DNA of 64,000 bases from Nitrososphaerota archaeon (lineage in GTDB: Archaea > Thermoproteota > Nitrososphaeria > Nitrososphaerales > Nitrosopumilaceae), in the NCBI GenBank assembly GCA_028867755.1, contig JAGWFT010000001.1:474727-538726 (forward strand). Reading direction: 5' to 3'. The notes under the pieces were generated by a model. The model ran no database searches. It was not told where the DNA came from and saw only the letters and a list, made by a program, of their open reading frames with translations. The number at the start of each line of letters is the position of its first letter. Within the stretch, counting starts at the first letter, position 1. Below are positions 25,741-33,259 of this stretch, piece after piece. The translations under genes were made by a program, and so were the position numbers.

Positions 25741-25748
25741 TATATAGT
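25741..25748 (+). promoter_or_regulatory. TATA box of mtnA
   Basis: TATATAGT, 22-29 bases before ATG 25770. It lies downstream of the alternative ATG 25737, which is the main reason to prefer 25770. Confidence 0.5.
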
Positions 25749-25769
25749 ATAGTTACGGGAAAGAGACTT

Positions 25770-26825
25770 ATGGAAACCAAGATTCATTCCAGTCTTAGAA
25801 CAGTGGAATGGAAAGATAATGTTGTTGTAATGATTGATCAGACTAGGTTACCAAATGAATTGGTCTACGTAAAATATACAGATTACAAAGATGTTGCTGA
25901 TGCAATACGAAATCTTGTGGTGAGAGGTGCTCCAGCCATAGGAGTTTCAGGTGCTTTTGGACTCGCCTTGGCTGCATTACAAAGTAAAGCAACAGATAAG
26001 GAAAGTCTTCTCAAAGATCTGGAACAAGCAAAAAAAATTCTTTTTGAAACAAGACCAACTGCAATTAATCTGGCGTGGGGACTAGAAAAGATAATGAACA
26101 TTGCAAGATCAGGAAAAGATGCCTCTGAAATCAGAAATAATGTTATCAAAGAAGCAAAAGCTATGGCAGAAGAAGATATTGAAATAAACATGCGCATGGG
26201 AAAACATGGATCTCAGTTGTTTCATGATAATGATACCATAATGACTCATTGTAATGCTGGTGCTTTGGCTACAGTAGCTTATGGTACTGCCCTTGGAGTA
26301 ATAAGAGCTACAAAAGAAAGTGGAAAAAAGATCAAAGTCATAGCCACGGAAACTAGACCTGTAATGCAAGGTTCAAGACTTACTGCATTTGAGCTAAAGT
26401 ATGATGGAATCGACGTAAGTTTGATTCCTGACACTGCAGTTGGATATTCAATGGCAAATGGTCTTGTTTCCAAAGTAATTGTTGGGGCCGATCGAATATT
26501 ACACACAGGACATGTCTACAACAAAATTGGAACCTATCAAGTAGCAATGATGGCAAAACAACATAACATACCGTTCTATGTTGCAGCACCTCTTTCTACA
26601 TTTGACATGAAAAGTGCTCCAAGTGACGTCGTAATAGAACAACGAAAAGCAAGTGAGGTCACTAGAGTAGCAGGTAAAAAAACTGCACCTGATGATATTA
26701 ATGTGATAAATCCAGCCTTTGATATGACCCCCCCCGAACTCATAACTGGAATAATAACAGAGGTCGGTGTGGCAAAACCTCCTTTTGAAGAGTCAATCAA
26801 AAAATTGTTTGAGCCAAAGCTGTAA
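25770..26825 (+). CDS. mtnA: Methylthioribose-1-phosphate isomerase (aIF2B-like)
   Basis: 351 residues. MtnA signatures: LRTVEWKD, VRGAPAIGVSGAFG, RPTAINLAWG, MTHCNAGALAT with the catalytic Cys, ETRPVMQGSRLTAFEL, VGADRI with the catalytic Asp, NKIGTY and NPAFDMTP. It isomerises 5-methylthioribose-1-phosphate to the ribulose form in methionine salvage. The relatives aIF2B and ribose-1,5-bisphosphate isomerase lack some of these motifs, so MtnA is preferred. ATG 25770 puts the conserved LRTVEW near residue 9, the usual place. Confidence 0.9.
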   Translation: METKIHSSLRTVEWKDNVVVMIDQTRLPNELVYVKYTDYKDVADAIRNLVVRGAPAIGVSGAFGLALAALQSKATDKESLLKDLEQAKKILFETRPTAINLAWGLEKIMNIARSGKDASEIRNNVIKEAKAMAEEDIEINMRMGKHGSQLFHDNDTIMTHCNAGALATVAYGTALGVIRATKESGKKIKVIATETRPVMQGSRLTAFELKYDGIDVSLIPDTAVGYSMANGLVSKVIVGADRILHTGHVYNKIGTYQVAMMAKQHNIPFYVAAPLSTFDMKSAPSDVVIEQRKASEVTRVAGKKTAPDDINVINPAFDMTPPELITGIITEVGVAKPPFEESIKKLFEPKL

Positions 26826-26858
26826 GGTATTTATTCTATAGGCAAGTCAAATCAGTTC

Positions 26859-27488
26859 ATGGCAACAGTAACTGCTACACAAGTATTAGAATCTCTGAAA
26901 CAATGCATGGATCCAGAAATTCCAATCAATGTCGTGGATATGGGACTCATTTATGGAGTAAACGTATCTGATGATAACAAAGTAGATGTCAAAATGACAA
27001 TGACTACACGTGGTTGCCCCTTGCATGATACGCTTGTAAGTGATGTAAAAAGATATGTAAACAAAGTTTCAGGAGTATCTTCTGTTAACGTAGAAATAGT
27101 TTGGGATCCTCCATGGACTCCAGAAAAGATGTCAGATGAAGGAAAGAAAATAATCAACTACGGAAAACAAAAAATTGTTGCCCCAATAAACTATGAAACT
27201 GCACTACCGCAAGGAATGGGTTCTGTAGTAAAACAGGAAGATGGATCTCTTATCTTGATGGATGAAAACCAACAAGGATTCATGGTAAATCAAGCCATAG
27301 TAGATTTCTGGCAGCTTTGCAATGGGAAGAGAAAGATAACAGAACTGGTGGATGCATTTGCCCAAAAAATGGGCCTCTCAAGAGGACAAGTGGAAAAAGA
27401 GGTTCTACAATTGATCCAACAGTTAAGAGATGGAAGATTAATTATAATAAAAGAACCAGAAGTCTCTAACGTCCAATTTAAGAAATAG
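26859..27488 (+). CDS. SufT/MIP18-PqqD two-domain protein
   Basis: 209 residues. Residues 1-100 are a MIP18/SufT (DUF59) domain with DPE (18-20), MGLIY, the RGCP cysteine motif (51-54) and WDPPWTPEKMSDEG. This family helps deliver Fe-S clusters. Residues about 120-200 are a PqqD-like domain: a beta-hairpin, QAIVDFWQLCNGKRKITELV and a closing helix pair, as in the RiPP recognition element fold. The domains are joined in one continuous frame. A role in loading Fe-S clusters onto a radical SAM client chosen by the PqqD domain is speculative. ATG start at 26859, 33 bases after mtnA. Confidence 0.8.
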   Translation: MATVTATQVLESLKQCMDPEIPINVVDMGLIYGVNVSDDNKVDVKMTMTTRGCPLHDTLVSDVKRYVNKVSGVSSVNVEIVWDPPWTPEKMSDEGKKIINYGKQKIVAPINYETALPQGMGSVVKQEDGSLILMDENQQGFMVNQAIVDFWQLCNGKRKITELVDAFAQKMGLSRGQVEKEVLQLIQQLRDGRLIIIKEPEVSNVQFKK

Positions 27489-27491
27489 ATA

Positions 27492-27731
27492 TCAAATTTC
27501 TGTAATCTCTATTATTGTACCTTGAACAGAATCCATCTTTACAATAGCTCTTTTTTTTCCAAATCCTAAAGCAACATACCAATCTCCACCATCATCATCA
27601 TATTTGGTTTCAAGAGTCTTGATCTCTCCTGCACTTACGCTATATTTCTGAACTATTCCAGATATTGCTAATGGTATCGCTTCTTTTTCAGTAGGCAGTC
27701 TTCTCTTCATTAAGCCAATTCCAGGACTCAT
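27492..27731 (-). CDS. Small conserved hypothetical protein
   Basis: 79 residues, soluble, beta-rich by eye (WYVALGFGKKRAIVKMD, then VQGTIIEITEI), with an acidic DDDGGDW loop. I recognise no family. It is convergent with the SufT-PqqD gene, with only 3 bases between the stop codons. ATG start at 27731. Confidence 0.55.
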   Translation of the reverse strand: MSPGIGLMKRRLPTEKEAIPLAISGIVQKYSVSAGEIKTLETKYDDDGGDWYVALGFGKKRAIVKMDSVQGTIIEITEI

Positions 27732-27838
27732 GAACTCACTAGATCATAGAAGTATAATAATTGTAGTCTCACAGATCTTATTTTTTATAACCAATATTAT
27801 AAAACCTGACTAGTAATTCATGTATCTATTTATTTCTA

Positions 27839-27913
27839 AGGGCCCGGAGGGATTCGAACCCTCGACCTGGTGGTCCGAAGCCACCCGCACTATCCTGGCT
27901 ATGCAACGGGTCC
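27839..27913 (-). tRNA. tRNA-Arg (TCG)
   Basis: Cloverleaf on the minus strand: acceptor GGACCCG with CGGGCCC, D stem GCAT/GTGC, anticodon stem GGTGG/CCACC around CTTCGGA (anticodon TCG, arginine CGN), variable AGGTC, T stem GAGGG/CCCTC with loop TTCGAAT. Two oddities: position 3-70 is A opposite C rather than a pair, and the discriminator read from the genome is T73. CCA is not encoded. All other stems are perfect or nearly so. Confidence 0.9.
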
Positions 27914-28065
27914 AATCAAGTAAGAATTTAACAGGGCTATAATGATTCTGTATTTATTTTATTGAACTAATTTAAGATTAGATGTAAGAAAATTTTGTTG
28001 CTGTATCTAAAAGACAAAAATGCTGTATAGATGTGAAAATGTTACAAATTCAATAATACCTTCTG

Positions 28066-28710
28066 TTACACCTTTTCAGCCTTGAACACATAATATGCTT
28101 CGTAAGCAGGGTTTTTTATATCGTAGTATGTAATTCTAAAATTCTTCAAAAGCTCGGCTATTTCCTCGTCTTTGTAAGCATAAGTTTCATCGTTATAGAA
28201 AGACATTCTTGGTATCTGTGCGTAAAACAACCCACTGCTTTTTAATATTCGATGTATATCATTCACATATGATTTTTGAATCATTTTGTTCATATGTTGA
28301 AAGGCTATTTCACAATAAACCACATCAAATGTTTTGTCTTCTAGAATGCTTAGTGTCTTGCCATCATTTACGTAGAATTTAGCATTTGGATATTGTTTAT
28401 TATATTCTTTAGCTTTTTCTATCATATCAGGAATGAAGTCAACTCCTACGTATTGTTTTACCTTTGGAGAGACCCATTTGCATGTTCTACCTATTCCACA
28501 AGCAAGATCTAAAACAACAAATTCAGGAAGTAGTGGTATATCTAAGAAAAACAATATGCTATCTTTCTTAGTTGCAAATGTTTCTCTATCAAATCCATCA
28601 CAAATTTTCTCTATTGTTTTTTCTAATGGTCCCTTAGCAGCTTCAGCCCAATATTCTTTAGTTCTATCAGTTGGATGTTTCTTGAAAAATCTATGTAAAA
28701 AACCAGTCAT
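28066..28710 (-). CDS. Class I SAM-dependent methyltransferase
   Basis: 214 residues, ATG start. Motif I VLDLACGIGRTCKW binds SAM, YVGVDFIPDMIEKAK is the acidic strand, and FDVVYCEIAFQHM is motif IV. The Methyltransf_11/25 type fold is clear, but the substrate is not. It stands alone between tRNA-Arg and the aminotransferase, with no operon partner. Confidence 0.8.
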   Translation of the reverse strand: MTGFLHRFFKKHPTDRTKEYWAEAAKGPLEKTIEKICDGFDRETFATKKDSILFFLDIPLLPEFVVLDLACGIGRTCKWVSPKVKQYVGVDFIPDMIEKAKEYNKQYPNAKFYVNDGKTLSILEDKTFDVVYCEIAFQHMNKMIQKSYVNDIHRILKSSGLFYAQIPRMSFYNDETYAYKDEEIAELLKNFRITYYDIKNPAYEAYYVFKAEKV

Positions 28711-28983
28711 TTTGTAAGCGTTTTACATTTTAACCTATTAAATGTTATAGATTCAAGAATGTAATAAACTCTCAAAATTACGTTTACACAGGATCATTAT
28801 CTAAGTCCTGATCTAGAAGTATTTGCAACACACAGTAATGGTATTGGATATGCTTTCTTATGATTATGTGTCTTTGTGTATAAGTAGAGTTTTCTCTACT
28901 CTTTATCTGCATCTTCGTACTGAAATGGGATTTAAATTCTTACCTTGAAAGTATTATACGTGGCTAAATATTTGTCTAGGTAA
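28711..28983. other. Intergenic region with a short perfect hairpin
   Basis: A 273-bp divergent gap with no supported reading frame. It holds a perfect 7-bp stem, AGTAGAG (28883-28889) and CTCTACT (28894-28900), around a TTTT loop, followed by CTTTATC. The promoter of the aminotransferase probably lies in the AT-rich last 40 bases. The function of the hairpin is unknown; it could be a regulatory site or chance. Confidence 0.35.
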
Positions 28984-30156
28984 TTGAAAATATCACAAAG
29001 AGTAGCGGGTGTAGAATATGCCATTCGCGATATTGCACTTGAAGCACGAAAATTGCAGAAACAGGGTAAACAGATTACCTATCTTAACATAGGAGATCCC
29101 TTGCAATATGATTTTCAACCACCCGAAAATGTCAAGGAAGCACTGATAAAAGCAGTCAAAGATGGGCAAAACTATTATGCTGTTTCAGAAGGATTGCCAG
29201 AATTACGTGAAGAAATAGCAAAAAAAGAAAAGAAAAAAGGCCTTGAAATTTCTGAAGATGATATTCTTGTAACAAATGGCGTTTCAGAAGGCCTTGAGAT
29301 GATCACTGCATCAATAGTAGAACCAGGCGACGAAGTTCTCATACCTGGGCCGTATTATCCGCCTTATGCTTCCTATGTTAGATTATTTGGAGGAAAACCA
29401 ATTGAATTTGCAGTAGATCTACACAAGTCTACTCCTGATTTGGACGATATTCGAAGAAAGATTTCTTCAAAGACAGTGGCCATATGTCTGATAAGTCCAA
29501 ATAATCCAACAGGTGCAGTCTTTAGCGAAAAATCACTAAAAGATTTAATCGATATTGCTAACGAGCATGATCTCTACATAATATGCGATGAGATATACGA
29601 TCAGATAGTGTTTGATGAAAAATTTGTTGGAATTGGAAAAGTTAGCGGTGATTCTCCAGTAATACTCCTAAATGGATTTTCTAAAGTTCACCTTATGTCT
29701 GGATGGAGAGCTGGTTACATCGCTTTTAATCAATCAAAGAAATTAGAATCTCTAAGAGAGAATGTACCTAAACTTGCTCGAGTTCGAATTGCTACAAATC
29801 TGCCTGTTCAATATGCTGCTTTAGAGTCTCTCAAAGGCCCACAAAACTATATCCAAAAATTTGTTTCAGAGTTAAAACAAAGAAGAGATTATACAATTAA
29901 GAGACTAAATGGAATGAATAATATCAGTTGTTCAAACCCAAAAGGTGCCTTCTATGCATTTCCAAAGATTGAGAATAACAAATACGCTTCAGATAAGGAA
30001 TTTGTTATAGAACTTTTAAAATCAAAAGGAATTCTTACAGTACATGGTTCAGGCTTTGGAACTCAATATGGCAGTGGACATTTCAGAATGGTATTTCTTC
30101 CTGAGATTCCTATTCTAGAAAAAGCACTTGATAAAATAGAAGAATTCGTAGGTTAA
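28984..30156 (+). CDS. PLP-dependent aminotransferase class I (AlaT/AspC-like)
   Basis: 390 residues, TTG start. Fold-type I landmarks: NIGDPLQYDF, YYAVSEGLPELR, SPNNPTGAVF, CDEIYDQIVF and the PLP-lysine motif NGFSKVHLMSGWRAGY. The closest known group is AlaT-like alanine/aspartate aminotransferases of archaea, but amino-donor specificity cannot be read from sequence. Its stop shares TTAA (30153-30156) with the convergent FMN-binding protein gene. Confidence 0.88.
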   Translation: MKISQRVAGVEYAIRDIALEARKLQKQGKQITYLNIGDPLQYDFQPPENVKEALIKAVKDGQNYYAVSEGLPELREEIAKKEKKKGLEISEDDILVTNGVSEGLEMITASIVEPGDEVLIPGPYYPPYASYVRLFGGKPIEFAVDLHKSTPDLDDIRRKISSKTVAICLISPNNPTGAVFSEKSLKDLIDIANEHDLYIICDEIYDQIVFDEKFVGIGKVSGDSPVILLNGFSKVHLMSGWRAGYIAFNQSKKLESLRENVPKLARVRIATNLPVQYAALESLKGPQNYIQKFVSELKQRRDYTIKRLNGMNNISCSNPKGAFYAFPKIENNKYASDKEFVIELLKSKGILTVHGSGFGTQYGSGHFRMVFLPEIPILEKALDKIEEFVG

Positions 30157-30551
30157 AATTTCCAAGTCACGATCTTTTTTGGAATTATTTCAATAATGCA
30201 GTCAGTATCTTTCAAGAGATATTGAGCAGATTTATTTTTCAAGTTTTTGAAATATCTCAAGAGGATTCTCTTAGCAACTGATTTTACACGTCTATTTCCT
30301 AAAATCAGTCTTGCTTTTCCTATCCCCATTATGCCAAAAATCTCTGGGGCGCTTATTCCAATATCTATACAAAATGAGACTTTTGGATTCTGTTTAACGT
30401 TTTTTGCTTTTTTTGTTCTAGTATTAGTTCCAATATAAAATCTATCATTTTCATAATTGTACCAAACAGGAACTATGTGCGGATTACTTTTGGCGTCTAT
30501 CGTGGCAATTCTCAAAATTTTTTGTGTTCTTATAAAATCCTTAGCTCTCAT
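30153..30551 (-). CDS. PNPOx-like flavin (FMN/F420)-binding protein
   Basis: 132 residues from ATG 30551, chosen because GAGGTG lies a few bases upstream; ATG 30572 would overlap the upstream gene more. The split-barrel pattern ILRIATIDAKSNPHIVPVWYNYENDRFYIGT and VSFCID fits the pyridoxamine-phosphate-oxidase-like family, which binds FMN or coenzyme F420. With the npdG-like F420 reductase two genes upstream on the same strand, F420 use is plausible but not shown. Confidence 0.78.
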   Translation of the reverse strand: MRAKDFIRTQKILRIATIDAKSNPHIVPVWYNYENDRFYIGTNTRTKKAKNVKQNPKVSFCIDIGISAPEIFGIMGIGKARLILGNRRVKSVAKRILLRYFKNLKNKSAQYLLKDTDCIIEIIPKKIVTWKF

Positions 30552-30765
30552 AATTTCCACCTCTGAAACCAAGAATAATCAAAAATCCACCAATCCCAAA
30601 CATAGCAGTAGATACTTTTTCACTTGTAAGTTCCTGAGAGGTGAAAAAATCTGATACAAAGTCAGGCCCAAAGATTAACAAATCTCTGATAATGGGAATT
30701 ACTGCTACAATTATAAATAAAATGCCCATAGCAGTGAACCAATTTTTTCGTGGACCAGTTCCCAT
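30541..30765 (-). CDS. Small two-TM membrane protein
   Basis: 74 residues with two hydrophobic helices (about 13-32 and 54-68) linked by a polar loop. It overlaps the start of the flavin-binding protein gene by 11 bases, indicating translational coupling, and lies 22 bases after the npdG-like gene. No recognised family. It may anchor or assist its redox neighbours (inference). Confidence 0.6.
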   Translation of the reverse strand: MGTGPRKNWFTAMGILFIIVAVIPIIRDLLIFGPDFVSDFFTSQELTSEKVSTAMFGIGGFLIILGFRGGNYES

Positions 30766-30787
30766 CTTTTATTTTTGTAACTACTGA

Positions 30788-31459
30788 TTAAATTATCTTT
30801 ATGCCTGGATTTTTGATTTTGTTTCTTATCATTGCATTAATAAGAATTGGCGTGGCAGTTTCAGCAAGATATGAGAGAGAGCCAGGTCCTAGTAAAATGG
30901 GCCTTAGGTTCTTTATTTCCTTGATCAGACCATTAACAATATTCACCGCATTTTCGTTATCTCCGCACACAAATATGTCTGAATCTAAGACAAGTTTTGT
31001 ATCTATGAGTTTCTTCTCTGAAATAGTATGAAACGCTGTTACTAGATTTGATTTATCTTTCATATGTTTTTGCACTAACTCAAAAGCAGAGGGTTTTTTC
31101 TCTTTAAATGAAATTAATTCAAAACCCGCATCAGTTTTAGTGAGAGGCACTATGGGAGATATGACAATGCAACTATCCTTAACATTTGGAAGAAGCTGAG
31201 AGCATATTGCATCTATATTCTCATATGGTATGGAAAGTACTAATACGTCGCTTTCTTTTGCAGCAGAAATGTTGTCCACTCCCATTATCTTGCCTTTTGG
31301 AGAGTTGTGTTCTTTCAGTGCACTGGCAGAATATTCATGAGCTGCTTCATCAGCTTTTGCAGAATCTCTCGAACCAATCAGAATATCATGATTGACACAC
31401 CATCGTAAAGCAAACCCCTTTCCCATTCCACCTGTACCGCCAATTACTCCAATCTTCAT
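30788..31459 (-). CDS. npdG: F420H2:NADP oxidoreductase-like protein
   Basis: 223 residues. The N-terminus KIGVIGGTGGMGKGFALRW is the NADP-binding loop, ILIGSRDS gives the 2'-phosphate-contact Ser/Arg, and the central VLSIPYENI and C-terminal GPGSLSYLAETATPILIN fit Fno/NpdG. The enzyme exchanges hydride between F420H2 and NADP+. It begins a three-gene minus-strand unit with a small membrane protein and a PNPOx-like protein. Confidence 0.82.
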   Translation of the reverse strand: MKIGVIGGTGGMGKGFALRWCVNHDILIGSRDSAKADEAAHEYSASALKEHNSPKGKIMGVDNISAAKESDVLVLSIPYENIDAICSQLLPNVKDSCIVISPIVPLTKTDAGFELISFKEKKPSAFELVQKHMKDKSNLVTAFHTISEKKLIDTKLVLDSDIFVCGDNENAVNIVNGLIKEIKNLRPILLGPGSLSYLAETATPILINAMIRNKIKNPGIKII

Positions 31460-31523
31460 ATATCATGATTGTTCTGACAATCTTATTATTATCTCTATTT
31501 AACAAATCGTTTCAGAATAGATA

Positions 31524-32138
31524 TTGTTTCTTTTTCTTCGTCATGGACAAGCCAAAAACAATGTAGAACGAATTCTTGCAGGCCGCGCAAAAGGGTATCC
31601 ACTGACAGATCAAGGTATCAAGCAAGCCAGTGAGATAGCTGACTTTCTTAAACCATTTAACATACAAGCAATCTACTCAAGTCCAATCGAACGGGCTGAA
31701 CAGACTGCTAATATAGTGGCAAAAAAACTGGAAATGGACTACAATATAGATGACAGACTAACAGAAATTAACATGGGATCTCTGGCAGAAATGACTTTTG
31801 ATGAAATGTTTGCAAAACATGGAAATATTTTTCTCAAGTTTTATGAAGGCCATCCAATAATAGAGAAAAATGGCATAGAAACATTTGATAGCATTAAAAA
31901 AAGAGTTCTTGACCTAGTTGGGCATTGTTCTAAAAAATACTATAATGAAAATATATTGTTTGTAACACATATGGATCCAATCAAATCTATGCTTTCTACT
32001 GTCATGCAGTTAAAGCCTGAATCTTTGTATGAGTTGATAATTAGAAATGCGTCTTTGACCATGTTCAAAAAAGAACAATCTAACCTCTCAATAATCTCGA
32101 TCAATTCTATGTATCCAGAGCGTTATCCAAAAGAATGA
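31524..32138 (+). CDS. Histidine phosphatase superfamily protein
   Basis: 204 residues, TTG start. The catalytic RHGQAKNN motif at the N-terminus contains the phospho-accepting histidine, SSPIERAEQTA supplies the second Arg, and VTHMDPIKSM the second His. These are phosphoglycerate-mutase-like phosphatases; cobalamin-phosphate (CobC) or phosphosugar substrates are possible. A T8 tract at 32154-32161 follows its stop. Confidence 0.85.
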   Translation: MFLFLRHGQAKNNVERILAGRAKGYPLTDQGIKQASEIADFLKPFNIQAIYSSPIERAEQTANIVAKKLEMDYNIDDRLTEINMGSLAEMTFDEMFAKHGNIFLKFYEGHPIIEKNGIETFDSIKKRVLDLVGHCSKKYYNENILFVTHMDPIKSMLSTVMQLKPESLYELIIRNASLTMFKKEQSNLSIISINSMYPERYPKE

Positions 32139-32153
32139 ATATCTGGAGAATTA

Positions 32154-32161
32154 TTTTTTTT
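32154..32161 (+). terminator. T8 tract after the histidine phosphatase gene
   Basis: Eight T residues 16 bases after the stop codon, a typical archaeal intrinsic termination tract that would isolate this gene from the envelope block downstream. Confidence 0.55.
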
Positions 32162-32252
32162 AATATTAAATCACATTTAAGATGTTTTAACTAATTGAGG
32201 CGATTTTTTCTAACAGAACCAATATCTATGGGTTAGCGTCATCACGAATAGA

Positions 32253-33254
32253 TTGAAACTATCGATAGCAGGTCTCATGCTTTTTGTTGTTATGAGTGGT
32301 CTTTTGTCTCAGGCTTATGCTATTTTGGCGCCTCTAGAGCTATACACTGATTCTCAGGTATATTCTGAAGGTCAACCACTTCTTGCATATGGTAAAACAG
32401 CATTATCAAATGAAACCATAATTCTTAGATTGTTTGCTCCAGACGGTACTATCAAACAATTCAATCAAATTACATCTGATAGAAATGGAGACTTTAATCA
32501 AATACTCATTAGATGGCCTAATGCGACCACAAACTATCCTTACGGAACATATTCCGTAGAGGCAATTGACCAAAAAGAGCAGGGATTCTCACAAAAAGTA
32601 GATGTAGCATTTGCATCATCTTCATCATTAATATCTGCTCCAATAAAGCGAACGGTGATAATATCGGTTTATGCTCCACAAACTGCAGCAGTCAACCAAA
32701 CATTCCGGGTCTTTGTTCAAATAACAAGTGACGGCTTGCTAGTACCAGGCGATCCTTCAAAACTCCTGGCTGGTTCACACGTTCACCTACCAAATGGCAA
32801 TGTGACAATTCTCACTAATTCTTTTACGACTCTTCATCAAGGACTTTACTACGTTGACTTTACACCAACGCAGGAAGGCACATATGTATTCCATATGACT
32901 GCACTCAGCCAAGGTACTGAATCAAACGGATCAGTTGCTACATTGGTACTAAAACAAAGTATAGAAGGAATCTCAGACCAGATCATAAGATTAAACTCTG
33001 TACTAGACACAACGTCCAACGAACTTGATAAGATGAAAGCAGAAGTTCAAGGTTTTGGATATGTGTTGAATACAAGTCAAAATTCAATAGCACAAGCAAA
33101 TGAAAACATGAACAAGAGTGTAACCTCGATGTCAACATCTGTGCAAAACCTTGAGGCAGCTTCAGGACAATTCAATTCTCTCTTTTTACCAGTTGTTGCC
33201 TTGATTGCTGTAATCATTGCATTACAAATAACTATTCTTGCTAGGCGAAGATAA
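32253..33254 (+). CDS. Exported, C-terminally anchored beta-sandwich protein
   Basis: 333 residues, TTG start. An N-terminal signal peptide (to about residue 23, ending AYA) precedes two probable Ig-like beta-sandwich domains (about 25-120 and 130-235). A polar helical/coiled region with heptad-like spacing (about 240-305) and a TM helix ending RRR follow. Several N-x-S/T sequons suggest N-glycosylation. It ends 5 bases before the subtilase gene, so they are likely an operon and may act together at the cell surface. No named family was recognised. Confidence 0.7.
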   Translation: MKLSIAGLMLFVVMSGLLSQAYAILAPLELYTDSQVYSEGQPLLAYGKTALSNETIILRLFAPDGTIKQFNQITSDRNGDFNQILIRWPNATTNYPYGTYSVEAIDQKEQGFSQKVDVAFASSSSLISAPIKRTVIISVYAPQTAAVNQTFRVFVQITSDGLLVPGDPSKLLAGSHVHLPNGNVTILTNSFTTLHQGLYYVDFTPTQEGTYVFHMTALSQGTESNGSVATLVLKQSIEGISDQIIRLNSVLDTTSNELDKMKAEVQGFGYVLNTSQNSIAQANENMNKSVTSMSTSVQNLEAASGQFNSLFLPVVALIAVIIALQITILARRR

Positions 33255-33259
33255 CAATA

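Noticed and set aside
27839-27913. Reading the tRNA-Arg(TCG) as a pseudogene
   Set aside because: Only one acceptor pair and the discriminator deviate; all other stems and the anticodon loop are intact, so it is kept as a gene with a note.
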